DNA of 64,000 nucleotides, from positions 1 through 64,000 of the forward strand of contig DASXUK010000002.1 of the NCBI GenBank assembly GCA_036504875.1, given 5' to 3'. The notes under the pieces were generated by a model. That model searched no databases and was not told the DNA's origin. It saw nothing but the letters and a program-made list of their open reading frames with translations. The position numbers were made by a program, and so were the translations under genes. The stretch's first letter is position 1, and the number at the start of each line of letters is the position of its first letter. Source of the DNA: JACPFJ01 sp036504875 (GTDB lineage: Bacteria; Desulfobacterota; Desulfuromonadia; Geobacterales; Pseudopelobacteraceae). This document shows positions 15,769-24,579 of this stretch, piece after piece.

Positions 15769-16845
15769 ATGCAACTTGATCTGTCCCTGAAAAAAGAACT
15801 GCCGCATTTCAGACTCTCAGCCGAGCTCAGTTACAAAGGGCGCAACCTGGGGCTATTCGGACCTTCCGGCAGCGGCAAAAGTACACTGGTGAGCCTGCTG
15901 GCCGGCCTTGACACCCCAGGAGACAAAGGACATCTGCGGCTTGATGAACAAGTTCTTTTTGATCGAAATCAAGGCATCAACCTGCCACCGGAACAGCGCC
16001 GCATAGCCCTGGTTTTCCAGCAATCGGCACTGTTTCCACATTTGAGCGTCAGGGGCAACCTGCTGTATGGTTTTAAACGCCGCCCGGTCCGGGATAATAA
16101 TATCGATTTTGATGCGGTTATTGCGGCATTAGGGTTGGAGGCACTGCTGGAGCGGGGGGTTAATAATCTTTCCGGCGGCGAACGTCAACGGGTAGCCATT
16201 GGACGGGCGATCCTGTCCAACCCGCGCCTATTGCTGTTGGATGAACCGCTTTCGGCCCTGGACGATGACAGCAAGTTCCAGATCATATCCTACCTGAAGG
16301 CCACTTGCGCCCGTTTCAACATCCCTTACATCTTTATCAGCCACTCTCTGGTCGAGATGCGCATGATGACCGATTCCGCCGCTGTGATCGACAACGGCAG
16401 CATCACCGATATCTGCAGCACGGAAACATTGGCCAGGAAGTTGATGGGGCGCAGCCCGGTCGGATACATCAATATCCTCGGCCTGGGCGGCATGACTAAA
16501 CGGGACGGGCTATGTGTCTACAACTGGAACGGTAATGAACTGCTGCTGTCACTGGGTAACCAGGATACGAGGAGCGGACTTTTTGAGCTCTCCTCCAAAG
16601 ACATCATCCTCTTTAAAAAGCATCCCGAGGCGATCAGCGCTAGAAATCTGCTGGAATGTAATGTTACTTCCTGTTTTGAAAGTGGAACCAAGCTGGGAGT
16701 GGAGCTTGAGTGCGGCAATGGGAAACTGATCTCGGAGATAGTGCCGGACGCCGCCCGGGAATTAGAGATTACAGCGGGAAGTGTGGTTTATGCCGCCATC
16801 AAAGCATCCGCTTTTCGCAGGTTGGCAGCCGCCGAAACAACCTAA
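15769..16845 (+). CDS. modC: Molybdate ABC transporter ATP-binding protein
   Basis: 358 residues. It hydrolyses ATP to drive ModB. Walker A GPSGSGKST near residue 31-39, Q-loop VFQQSALFPH, signature LSGGERQRVAIGRA and Walker B LLLLDEPLSAL are present. The C-terminal Mop/TOBE domain (from about residue 285, ARNLLECNV to AIKASAFRRL) binds oxyanion and probably gives product inhibition. GGAAGGA lies at the end of modB. The gene ends 6 bases before a convergent minus-strand gene. Confidence 0.94.
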   Translation: MQLDLSLKKELPHFRLSAELSYKGRNLGLFGPSGSGKSTLVSLLAGLDTPGDKGHLRLDEQVLFDRNQGINLPPEQRRIALVFQQSALFPHLSVRGNLLYGFKRRPVRDNNIDFDAVIAALGLEALLERGVNNLSGGERQRVAIGRAILSNPRLLLLDEPLSALDDDSKFQIISYLKATCARFNIPYIFISHSLVEMRMMTDSAAVIDNGSITDICSTETLARKLMGRSPVGYINILGLGGMTKRDGLCVYNWNGNELLLSLGNQDTRSGLFELSSKDIILFKKHPEAISARNLLECNVTSCFESGTKLGVELECGNGKLISEIVPDAARELEITAGSVVYAAIKASAFRRLAAAETT

Positions 16846-16851
16846 GCAGTT

Positions 16852-17124
16852 TTAATCATTACCTTTACCGCCACGCTTAAAAGCATCCCTGATATCCTTA
16901 CCCACCTGTTTCATGGCCTTTCCGGTATCCTGCCCCGCCTTTTTAAAGCCTTTGCCAATCGCCTTGCCTGAATCCTTGGTGAATTTTCCGGCCGCCTCGC
17001 CAAAATGCTTGAAGCCTTGGCCGATTTCGCGACCGCTTTTTTTGAATTGATTATCAGCCAGTGCTGAGGTAGCACAAAGAGAAATAATCAACATAACAAC
17101 TACTTTGCGCAATTGAACCAGCAT
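16852..17124 (-). CDS. Small exported amphipathic-repeat protein
   Basis: 90 residues. Signal peptide (VVVMLIISLCATSALAD), then a Lys- and Gly-rich mature part with a repeated pattern of roughly 11-18 residues (KAIGKGFKKAGQD and GKAMKQVGKDIRDAFKRG). This should form amphipathic basic helices and suggests membrane- or nucleic-acid-surface binding. The start ATG follows the TAA of the upstream lipoprotein gene directly, so translation is coupled. Function unknown. Confidence 0.6.
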   Translation of the reverse strand: MLVQLRKVVVMLIISLCATSALADNQFKKSGREIGQGFKHFGEAAGKFTKDSGKAIGKGFKKAGQDTGKAMKQVGKDIRDAFKRGGKGND

Positions 17125-17814
17125 TTAAATACCTTGTAACGCAGAAAGTGGCAGGATGGTCATACCATCAAGCCCAGGTGTGAAGGCGGCCTCATCAAGT
17201 GGGACGTTAATTTCCGGTTCATCCAGCTTAAGGCGGATGCGATCCCCATGCTCATTACGCATCTCAACCTCTTCTGCAACAGCCACACCGTTGATTACTG
17301 TGTATTTGGAATAAAAAACCTGATCACCATTGGTGGCGGCCTTATTTGTAACCAGCCCGTCTTCAAAGGTTACCTTCTCTTCAAAACCCAACTTGCTCTG
17401 CCTACTAACGCTTTCATTGCTACGCTTTTCAGTGGGAGCATCTATATCCATTACCCAGCGGATCAGACGCCAGCTCTGCAGCCCCCCCTTTTCCGGCAGC
17501 TCATCCAGGCGACCACTATAGGCGACCGATTGGGATGGATAAACCAGCACAACCTTTTCACCCAGGGCAAAGGCCTCAAAAAGAGTTGGACCAAAGGGGG
17601 ACAGCATGATCAGATGCACCTGGTCAGGGCGGCGATAAACCATGAAGCCGTGCCCAGCCATGCTGCGTTCGCTAGAGTGGATTGACATTGACACTGCCGA
17701 AGAGAGTGTTTCGACCTGTGCCCCGGGTCGGTATTCCAGGGCCGGCCGCGTCACTGTCGAACAAGCGGGAATCAGGAAAAGCAAAAAAAAGAAAAGTGGT
17801 TTTTTAAAAATCAT
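17125..17814 (-). CDS. LolB-like outer-membrane lipoprotein
   Basis: 229 residues. Lipobox FLIPAC places the lipidated Cys at residue 18. The mature sequence has the beta-rich pattern of the LolA/LolB half-barrel fold, including MVYRRPDQVHLIMLSPFGPTL and VVLVYPSQSVAYSG, and a long insertion in the second half. LolB accepts lipoproteins from LolA at the outer membrane. The assignment is by overall pattern, not by a unique motif. It is directly followed by the small amphipathic protein gene, with no bases between stop and start. Confidence 0.55.
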   Translation of the reverse strand: MIFKKPLFFFLLFLIPACSTVTRPALEYRPGAQVETLSSAVSMSIHSSERSMAGHGFMVYRRPDQVHLIMLSPFGPTLFEAFALGEKVVLVYPSQSVAYSGRLDELPEKGGLQSWRLIRWVMDIDAPTEKRSNESVSRQSKLGFEEKVTFEDGLVTNKAATNGDQVFYSKYTVINGVAVAEEVEMRNEHGDRIRLKLDEPEINVPLDEAAFTPGLDGMTILPLSALQGI

Positions 17815-17836
17815 ACTGGCTCACGATCGGCAGCGA

Positions 17837-18073
17837 ATGGTTAAAATCTACTGCACTTATTGGGCGGATAGCTTTTTAAATAATAGAGTCTTCAAACTGA
17901 AATGTCCAATGCTGGATCGCAGATGTAGACTCAACAGGATTCAACCGCACGTGGAAGAACCACGCTTTTTCTTAAAAAGGCGTACTTACAGCTATTCCAA
18001 CAACCCGCAACCCCTGGTTCCAAGCGGCACGGATACACTGGCCAATGGCAAGGATCTGTTCAAACTGTTATGA
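17837..18073 (+). CDS. Possible small protein, 78 residues
   Basis: An ATG at 17837 opens a frame of balanced composition: KIYCTYWADSF, LKCPMLDRRCR, EEPRFFLKRRTYSYSNNPQ, then LANGKDLF. It fits exactly between the divergent lipoprotein gene and the convergent Cas6-like gene, ending 4 bases before the latter. Three or four Cys could bind metal. The ribosome binding site is poor and no family is recognised, so it may not be expressed. Confidence 0.4.
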   Translation: MVKIYCTYWADSFLNNRVFKLKCPMLDRRCRLNRIQPHVEEPRFFLKRRTYSYSNNPQPLVPSGTDTLANGKDLFKLL

Positions 18074-18077
18074 AACA

Positions 18078-18992
18078 CTATTTCTGATCAGACAGGATCT
18101 CATAATATCCAAGGCCAAAAGAGGCCTTTTTGCCGGTATGGAGATAGGTGCCGAGGACAAGCATCGGCATGAGAGCGCTGAAGTCCCCCTCAAAACAGCC
18201 AGACCCGTGGATTCCGGCCATTTTTTTATCTCCATACATTTCTGATTGATATGAGAATCGATTTTCACTGCAAATTATAGTTGAAGCTAGATCTGCCAGG
18301 CTCTTATAATCATAATCGAGCTCATGACCACCGTAATAGTAGGCCAAAGAGGAGACTCGACGCATCAGCGAACGGAAAAACAGCCCGAACTCAAACTGCC
18401 GGAGCTGACTTCCATTGGAAAGCAGCTTAAGGGGCGACAGCAAACGAATTGTCAGCCGGGAACATTGCCACGGAGAACGGTCGGCCAGCTCGTTGGCTGA
18501 CAGAATGATCAAATTTTCAGCTTTGTTAATATCAGCTCCCTTACCTACTGCCAGAGAGTTGCCCTGATAATCGCGGGAATATACCTGAATGTTATTGGAA
18601 ACAGGACATTCAGCACGGGAAAGCAGCACTCGAAAACCTTGCAGCAACAGTTCCAGATGCGGCACAGCGCTTCCGACCACACTCAGACGGCATTCAAGAG
18701 CCTGAGGGTTACCCAGTTGCGAGCAAACTGGAAATGAAAACACGAAAGGAAGCGGAGGTTTCTGGTGACGTCTCAGTGCCGCCGAGTCAACGCTGAGCTC
18801 CTGCCCAAAAACAGCCTGCCAGGCACAGTCGCTCTTTAGTCTGCAAATGGTGCAATTAGCTGCCGGATTAAGACAGGCCGCCTGTTTGCAGGCCTTGGCA
18901 AAAGCCGCTTCGCTCCGAAACAGGTAGGCACGCAAACCGGCTGGATCATCAGTTTCAATATCAATTTTTAAGTCGATTAGATTGAATTCCAC
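18078..18992 (-). CDS. Orphan Cas6-like RAMP protein
   Basis: 304 residues from a GTG. The C-terminal glycine-rich loop (280-299, GTYLHTGKKASFGLGYYEI) is the signature of Cas6-type RAMP endoribonucleases that cut CRISPR precursor RNA. A Cys cluster near the N terminus (Cys40, Cys47, Cys50, Cys56, in NCTICRLKSDC) matches the Cas6 family PF10040. A catalytic His cannot be fixed from sequence alone. No CRISPR array or other cas gene is in the window, so it could process an array elsewhere, cut another RNA or be a relic. The gene stands alone; a terminator for frdCAB lies just upstream. Confidence 0.7.
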   Translation of the reverse strand: MEFNLIDLKIDIETDDPAGLRAYLFRSEAAFAKACKQAACLNPAANCTICRLKSDCAWQAVFGQELSVDSAALRRHQKPPLPFVFSFPVCSQLGNPQALECRLSVVGSAVPHLELLLQGFRVLLSRAECPVSNNIQVYSRDYQGNSLAVGKGADINKAENLIILSANELADRSPWQCSRLTIRLLSPLKLLSNGSQLRQFEFGLFFRSLMRRVSSLAYYYGGHELDYDYKSLADLASTIICSENRFSYQSEMYGDKKMAGIHGSGCFEGDFSALMPMLVLGTYLHTGKKASFGLGYYEILSDQK

Positions 18993-19054
18993 GCTTTATA
19001 CCCAATGAATACAGTTCTACAACCTAGTGCTTTAGTATTGCTGGCTAAAAACTG

Positions 19055-19086
19055 GTAAAAGAAAGGGCAGCCAAAGGGCTGCCCTT
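19055..19086 (-). terminator. Rho-independent terminator of frdCAB
   Basis: The stem AAGGGCAGCC/GGCTGCCCTT with a four-base loop is followed, on the minus strand, by TCTTTTA. Confidence 0.85.
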
Positions 19087-19113
19087 AATGTACTGCAAAT
19101 TTAAAGAATCAAA

Positions 19114-19872
19114 TCAGGCAAACTGAGCCTTGAGGAATTCGCGGTTCATACGGGCAATGAACTTGACGTTGATTCCTTTGGGGCAGGCGGCCTGGCACTC
19201 ATAGTGGTTGGAACAGTTACCGAAGCCACAGTCATTCATGGCCTTAGTCATGTTCTTTACGCGGACAGCAGCCTCGGCCTGACCTTGAGGCAGGATGGCC
19301 AATTGGGAAACCTTGGCGCCGGTAAACAACATGGCAGCCCCGTTGGGACAACCAGCCACACAGGCTCCACAACCGATACACTCGGCAGCGTCCATGGCTT
19401 CATCGGCAATTGGTTTTGGAATCAGTATAGCGTTACCGTCGGCAACCCCACCGGTATGGCAGGATGTATAGCCGCCGGCCTGCACGATCTTTTCCAAGCC
19501 TTCACGATCGACGATCAGGTCACGGACGATCGGGAAGGCACGCGCCCTCCAGGGCTCGATGTAGATTGTATCGCCATCCTTGAATTTGCGCATGTGAAGT
19601 TGGCAAACAGTGGTACGATCCTGGCCGCCATGCGGTGCGCCGTTAATAACCTGTGAACACATACCGCAGATGCCTTCGCGGCAATCGTGGTCAAACACGA
19701 TTGGATCCTTGCCAGTCTGGATCAGATCTTCGTTCACGCAGTCGAGCATTTCCAGGAAAGAGTGATGTTCAGTAATGTCCTTGGCCGTGTAGGTCTCGAA
19801 CTTTCCGGGATCGTTGGCATTCTTTTGGCGCCACACGATCAGTGTCAATGTCATGGTCTTGTGATCGCTCAT
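19114..19872 (-). CDS. frdB: Fumarate reductase/succinate dehydrogenase iron-sulfur subunit
   Basis: 252 residues. It carries electrons between the flavoprotein and the cytochrome b subunit. The N-terminal [2Fe-2S] domain has Cys64, Cys69, Cys72 and Cys90 (CREGICGMC). The C-terminal half has CIGCGACVAGCP and a second cluster region with CGFGNC and CQAACPKGI for the [4Fe-4S] and [3Fe-4S] centres. AAGGAGCTAC precedes the ATG, and the first base overlaps the frdA stop. In Geobacter sulfurreducens one such enzyme serves both succinate oxidation and fumarate reduction. Confidence 0.95.
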   Translation of the reverse strand: MSDHKTMTLTLIVWRQKNANDPGKFETYTAKDITEHHSFLEMLDCVNEDLIQTGKDPIVFDHDCREGICGMCSQVINGAPHGGQDRTTVCQLHMRKFKDGDTIYIEPWRARAFPIVRDLIVDREGLEKIVQAGGYTSCHTGGVADGNAILIPKPIADEAMDAAECIGCGACVAGCPNGAAMLFTGAKVSQLAILPQGQAEAAVRVKNMTKAMNDCGFGNCSNHYECQAACPKGINVKFIARMNREFLKAQFA

Positions 19873-21785
19873 TATTTGTAGCTCCTTACTGCGAGATGTA
19901 CGTTCTCGAATTTCAATGGCTCCTTGTGCAACTCGGGCTCAACGCCAATACCTTTGAACTCCCAGGCACCAACATAGCAGTAGTTGGCGTCGTCACGCTT
20001 GGCTTCGCCGTCCTCATACTGGAACTCTGACCGGAAGTGACCGCCGCAAGACTCGTTGCGGTGCAGCGCATCTCGGCACATCAACTCGCCAAACTCCAAG
20101 AAGTCAGCGGTACGGCCGGCATTTTCCAACTGCTGGTTGAGCTCGGCACCGGAACCGGAAACCTTGACATTCTTCCAGAATTCTTCACGCAAGGCCGGAA
20201 TCTTCTTGAGGTTGGTCTCCAAGGATTCCTTGGAACGCGCCATACCGCAGTTTTCCCACATCAGCCCACCCAGTTCGCGCATGAAATCTGTTACTGTGCG
20301 CTTGCCATTAATGGAGAGGAATCTGTTGACATCTTTATTCACATCTTCAACCGACTTCTTGAACTCGGCATGGTCTTTTTTGACCTGGCCCGGCTTAACT
20401 GTGGTCAGGTAGCCGCCGATGGTGTAAGGGATTACAAAATAACCATCTGCCAGACCCTGCATGAGCGCCGAAGCACCCAGACGGTTGGCGCCATGAACTG
20501 AGAAGTTGGCCTCACCCAGCACGAACAGGCCGGGGATATTACTCATCAGGTTGTAGTCGACCCATAAACCACCCATGGAATAATGGGGTGCGGGGTAAAT
20601 GCGCATCGGGGTTTTATACCCATTTTCATCGGTGATTTTCTCGTACATCTCGAACAGGTTGCCGTACCGCTCACGAATGGTGTCCTCACCCAAGCGTTTG
20701 ATTGAATCGGCAAAATCCAGATAAACGCCGCGGCCACCAGGTCCGACGCCGCGACTGTCGTCACATTGCTCCTTAGCTGCGCGAGAAGCAATGTCACGCG
20801 GGGCCAGGTTACCGAAACTGGGGTACTTACGCTCAAGATAGTAATCGCGTTCGTCCTCAGGAATTTGTTGCGGCGGACGATTATCGCCTTTCTTCTTAGG
20901 AGCCCAGCAGCGACCATCATTACGTAGCGACTCGGACATCAGGGTCAGCTTTGATTGATAGTCGCCGGCCTGCGGAATACAGGTCGGATGGATTTGTGTG
21001 TAGCAAGGGTTAGCAAAAAGTGCGCCCTTCTTGTGCGCCTTCCAGTTGGCAGTGACCGAGCAACCCATGGCATTGGTGGAGAGGTAGAACACGTTAACGT
21101 AGCCGCCTGTGCAAAGGCAAACTGCATCAGCAGCGTAGCTCTCAAGCTCACCAGTGATCAGGTTGCGGCAGGTGATGCCGCGGGCAACGCCGTCTACAAC
21201 TACCAAGTCAAGCATTTCACGGCGGTTGTACATCTGCACGGTGCCGGCCTTGATCTGACGGGAAAGAGCGGAGTAAGCACCCAGCAAAAGTTGCTGTCCG
21301 GTCTGACCACGGGCAAAAAAGGTTCTGGAAACCTGGGCGCCGCCAAAGGAGCGGTTATCCAGATATCCGGCATAATCGCGACCAAAGGGAACGCCCTGAG
21401 CCACACACTGGTCGATGATGTTGTTGGACACCTGGGCCAGACGCCATACATCAGCCTCGCGGGCACGGAAATCGCCACCTTTGATGGTGTCATAGAAGAG
21501 ACGATAAATAGAATCGCCATCATTAGGATAGTTTTTAGCAGCGTTAATGCCGCCTTGAGCAGCAATCGAGTGAGCGCGGCGCGGGCTATCCTGATAGCAG
21601 AAAGCCTGGACATTGTAACCCAGTTCACCCAGAGAAGCAGCGGCAGCACCACCAGCCAGGCCGGTTCCAACAACGATTACATTGTATTTACGCTTGTTAG
21701 CGGGATTGACCAGCTTCAAGTCGAAGCGGTGTTTGTCCCAGGTCTGTTCAATAGGTCCGGTTGGACATTTTCCATCAAGTATCAC
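19872..21785 (-). CDS. frdA: Fumarate reductase/succinate dehydrogenase flavoprotein subunit
   Basis: 637 residues from a GTG with AAGGGGGTT upstream. It interconverts succinate and fumarate. The FAD-binding Rossmann motif is VVGTGLAGGAAAASL (38-52), and the likely covalent FAD site is His72 in RRAHSIAAQGG. Active-site motifs HYSMGG and NRLGASALMQG follow. The length, with extra segments such as the one before HPTCIPQ, is that of the diheme cytochrome b class (Wolinella, Bacillus and Geobacter type), not of E. coli SdhA. It lies 10 bases after frdC. Confidence 0.95.
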   Translation of the reverse strand: MILDGKCPTGPIEQTWDKHRFDLKLVNPANKRKYNVIVVGTGLAGGAAAASLGELGYNVQAFCYQDSPRRAHSIAAQGGINAAKNYPNDGDSIYRLFYDTIKGGDFRAREADVWRLAQVSNNIIDQCVAQGVPFGRDYAGYLDNRSFGGAQVSRTFFARGQTGQQLLLGAYSALSRQIKAGTVQMYNRREMLDLVVVDGVARGITCRNLITGELESYAADAVCLCTGGYVNVFYLSTNAMGCSVTANWKAHKKGALFANPCYTQIHPTCIPQAGDYQSKLTLMSESLRNDGRCWAPKKKGDNRPPQQIPEDERDYYLERKYPSFGNLAPRDIASRAAKEQCDDSRGVGPGGRGVYLDFADSIKRLGEDTIRERYGNLFEMYEKITDENGYKTPMRIYPAPHYSMGGLWVDYNLMSNIPGLFVLGEANFSVHGANRLGASALMQGLADGYFVIPYTIGGYLTTVKPGQVKKDHAEFKKSVEDVNKDVNRFLSINGKRTVTDFMRELGGLMWENCGMARSKESLETNLKKIPALREEFWKNVKVSGSGAELNQQLENAGRTADFLEFGELMCRDALHRNESCGGHFRSEFQYEDGEAKRDDANYCYVGAWEFKGIGVEPELHKEPLKFENVHLAVRSYK

Positions 21786-21795
21786 AATAACCCCC

Positions 21796-22464
21796 TTAAC
21801 CTTTCAGAATTCCGGCAAAAATTGACAGCGGGATGGCAACATAACCCAGGAACAGGACCAAGGCAGTCAAGGTACTGGCCTTCGTGATCCCGGGCTGCAC
21901 ACAATCATTGCTCCAACCCAGGGTCTGGAAGAAGCTCTGAATACCATGTGAAAGGTGCAGAAACAGGGTTACCATGGCGCCGGCATAAATAAATGAGACA
22001 AAAAAGTTCTGGAAACCTGAAACCACCATCGAGAGAACATTCACGTTACCAGCGGGGTCCATGACTATTTCCATACCGGGAACCATTCTTAGGGTGAAGT
22101 GAGCGATGTGGTAGAGTATGAAGAGCAGCAACAGACTCCCGGTCCAGATCATGTTCTCACTGGCAAAGGTGGTCTTCTGGGTGGACTTAACAGCATATTG
22201 CTGGGTTCTGGCAGCGCGGTTCTCAATAGTGAGTTGAATGCCTAACCAGATGTGCACGCAGACCATTGCCAGCATGACAGCCCGGAAAGCCCAGACCATG
22301 GGAGGAAAGGCGTGAAGGTGTTCGGCATAGGCATTAATGCCCCCATGGATCCATCCGAAGATGGTCGTGTTGCCGATCAGATGGACCACGACGAACAGAA
22401 CCATAACCTGGCCCGTGATCGCCATTAAGATCTTTCTGCCGATTGATGACGATAAAAATTGCAT
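21796..22464 (-). CDS. frdC: Fumarate reductase/succinate dehydrogenase cytochrome b subunit
   Basis: 222 residues with five membrane helices. It anchors the complex and moves electrons to or from menaquinone through two hemes. Candidate axial ligands are His28, His71, His119 or His122, and His170 or His173. The family pattern IGRKILMAITGQVM is at the N terminus. AAGGAAGGGAAG precedes the ATG. First gene of frdCAB; the promoter must lie in the 435-base gap upstream. Confidence 0.93.
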   Translation of the reverse strand: MQFLSSSIGRKILMAITGQVMVLFVVVHLIGNTTIFGWIHGGINAYAEHLHAFPPMVWAFRAVMLAMVCVHIWLGIQLTIENRAARTQQYAVKSTQKTTFASENMIWTGSLLLLFILYHIAHFTLRMVPGMEIVMDPAGNVNVLSMVVSGFQNFFVSFIYAGAMVTLFLHLSHGIQSFFQTLGWSNDCVQPGITKASTLTALVLFLGYVAIPLSIFAGILKG

Positions 22465-22899
22465 AGCTTCCCTTCCTTTTCAAGAATATGACCTACAATG
22501 TTTTTTCAGAGGGTGTGGAAACTGCGTGGAACTTAATGGAATTTCTGATGAGGTGGGCCTCGCCAGCGCAATCTGTTAACAACCTGCATACTATCCTCCT
22601 TCGAGTGTATTTAAATGCAGCCGTCGCAAAATTAAATCAAGCGTGCCCTAATAAAGAAGACAGCGCATACTAAACGTCGTTTTAATAAAATGCAACAACT
22701 TTATGTATACAGGATACCGGAATAGACTCTTTAAACCGGCTTTGGCTGCGGGATTGCAATTAAAGCGACTTTCTGTTAGTAACCATTGTATGATTAAATC
22801 ATCGGAGGGTAATGTTACCCTTTGAACAATCATTGCACCCGGCACACGCCAAGCGCCTTTTATATTATAACGTATATTTATTTTTATTCTGGAGAAACA
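22465..22899. other. Divergent intergenic region between frdCAB and tgt
   Basis: 435 bases with promoters for both directions expected. It contains a perfect palindromic hairpin AGGGTAA-TG-TTACCCT at 22806-22821, about 80 bases before tgt, which could be an operator or a short leader hairpin. No open frame of note and no known riboswitch pattern seen. Confidence 0.45.
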
Positions 22900-24018
22900 A
22901 TGGACTTCAAGCTTCTCAAAAAAGATCCCGCTAGCTCAGCCCGTCTTGGGATTTTGACTACTTCGCGCGGTGAGATTGAAACACCAATCTTCATGCCGGT
23001 CGCTACTCACGGCGCCATGAAACCGCTTACCCCGGCCCAGATCAAGGAGACCGGCGCCCAGATAATCCTCAGCAACACCTATCATCTGCATCTTCAGCCT
23101 GGCGAAGGCTTGATAAAAAAAGCGGGCGGGCTGCACAAGTTCATGGCCTGGGACAAACCGATCCTCACCGATTCGGGAGGGTTTCAGGTTTTTTCTCTGC
23201 CTAATAAACGTATTACTGAGGATGGTGTTTTTTTCCGGCATGAATTGACCGGTGAAGAGATATTTCTTGATCCGGCCAGCGCCATCCGCATTCAACAGGA
23301 TTTGGGCTCCGATATTATCATGGCCTTTGATGAATGCATCCCCTACCCTTGCGATCGAAGCTATGCCGAGCAATCCACAAAAAAAACCATCCGCTGGCTG
23401 AAGGAGTGCCAAAATGCCATGTCCGGCACTGATCAGGCGCTATTCGGGATAGTTCAGGGTAGTGTTTTTGAAGACCTGCGGGCGATGTGCGCCAGTGAGA
23501 TGACCAAGCTGGACCTGCCTGGTTATGCCATAGGAGGAGTAAGTGTCGGAGAAGGACTGGAGTTGTTAAAGAAGGTGGTAGGTTGGACCGTGCCGCATCT
23601 GCCGGAACATAAGCCACGCTATCTTATGGGAGTGGGCCTGCCCGAGGACATTCTGGAGAGTGTCGAGCGCGGAATAGACATGTTCGATTGCGTGATTCCG
23701 ACCCGCTACGGCCGCAGTGCGACTTTGTTCACCCGGCGCGGCAAGATCCGCCTGACCAACAAGAACTACAAGCGCGATTTCTATCCGATCGATCCGAGCT
23801 GCAACTGCTACACCTGCCAGAACTTTACTCGCGCCTATCTGCATCACCTGTTTGCGGCCAACGAGGTCATCTCGGCCGTGCTCTCAGCCATTCATAACGT
23901 GCATTTTTATCTGCAGATGATGAGTGAGATCCGAGGTGCTATCGCAAACAATCGATTTATGGAATACAAAGCTGCGTTTTTGGCGGAATATCTGCCAGGA
24001 GACAAAAAAAGAAAATAA
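22900..24018 (+). CDS. tgt: tRNA-guanine transglycosylase
   Basis: 372 residues from the ATG at 22900 (CTGGAGAAAC upstream); a longer TTG start is not supported. It exchanges guanine-34 for preQ1 in tRNAs for Asp, Asn, His and Tyr (queuosine pathway). Motifs: LTDSGGFQVFSL with the catalytic Asp, GIVQGSVFEDLR, GYAIGGVSVGE, and CVIPTRYGRSATLFT with the nucleophilic Asp just before it. The zinc site near the C terminus is CNCYTC followed by a distal His. Length is normal. Confidence 0.96.
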   Translation: MDFKLLKKDPASSARLGILTTSRGEIETPIFMPVATHGAMKPLTPAQIKETGAQIILSNTYHLHLQPGEGLIKKAGGLHKFMAWDKPILTDSGGFQVFSLPNKRITEDGVFFRHELTGEEIFLDPASAIRIQQDLGSDIIMAFDECIPYPCDRSYAEQSTKKTIRWLKECQNAMSGTDQALFGIVQGSVFEDLRAMCASEMTKLDLPGYAIGGVSVGEGLELLKKVVGWTVPHLPEHKPRYLMGVGLPEDILESVERGIDMFDCVIPTRYGRSATLFTRRGKIRLTNKNYKRDFYPIDPSCNCYTCQNFTRAYLHHLFAANEVISAVLSAIHNVHFYLQMMSEIRGAIANNRFMEYKAAFLAEYLPGDKKRK

Positions 24019-24054
24019 CTGTAAGAACCATCTAAACCAAAGTAGGAGCAAAGC

Positions 24055-24579
24055 TTATCTCTTAATTTTCTGTTCCAACTCCAGGTCAAGCTGCTTAAGC
24101 CGTTCCAGGCTCTGGCGCAATTCACGGTTTTCACGCCCCAGGGATAGATTAAGATCCTGCAGGGTCTTTAACTGACGACGTTGATCGCGCAGAGATTTTA
24201 TCCCGGCCATGTATGACAACAGCGGTTTTGACTGCAAACTCCATGGACTATTTGGGAATTCCTTCTTAAGCCGCTCCAGCAGAGCCTCTGCACGGGCGCC
24301 AGCCTTAACCGTGCCCTCATCCCCCAGGTAAAGCAGTGCCAGCCTGAAAAGGGCTTCATCGGTTACTCCTGCCAAAGGAGCCGCCTCAGTGATCTGTTCA
24401 AGCAGCTCACGGGCCTGCTGCATTCTGTTGCCCCCCAGGGCCTCAAGGGCCTGATCTAATAGCAGCCTTTGCTGGGGAACACCAGCTGTCCGTGGAGCTT
24501 GTTTGCCTAGCAGGGTGCACCCTTCCAAGGCGATCAAGAGCACCAGGCATAAAAGTAAAAATTTAACTTCAGGCCGCAC
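24055..24579 (-). CDS. Lipoprotein with a helical-repeat part and a C-terminal coiled coil
   Basis: 174 residues from a GTG with GGGAGTCAGGA upstream. Lipobox ALEGC places the lipidated Cys at residue 21. Residues 35-110 look like TPR-type helical repeats (ALEALGGNRMQQARELLEQI). Residues 130-174 are a coiled coil (LSLGRENRELRQSLERLKQL). It overlaps the end of the GGDEF gene by 11 bases, so the two are translationally coupled. A periplasmic partner or input for the GGDEF protein is a reasonable inference. No named family. Confidence 0.6.
   Translation of the reverse strand: MRPEVKFLLLCLVLLIALEGCTLLGKQAPRTAGVPQQRLLLDQALEALGGNRMQQARELLEQITEAAPLAGVTDEALFRLALLYLGDEGTVKAGARAEALLERLKKEFPNSPWSLQSKPLLSYMAGIKSLRDQRRQLKTLQDLNLSLGRENRELRQSLERLKQLDLELEQKIKR

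Noticed and set aside
18078..19000. CRISPR array near the Cas6-like gene
   Set aside because: I looked for regularly spaced direct repeats on both sides and found none in the window.
20955..21887. Long plus-strand open frame opposite frdA (310 codons)
   Set aside because: Shadow of frdA, whose motifs are complete; no independent support.
22465..22899. GEMM-type or other cyclic-dinucleotide riboswitch
   Set aside because: The conserved GEMM core could not be found in this or the other long intergenic regions. The idea arose from the Hypr-like GGDEF protein but has no sequence support here.
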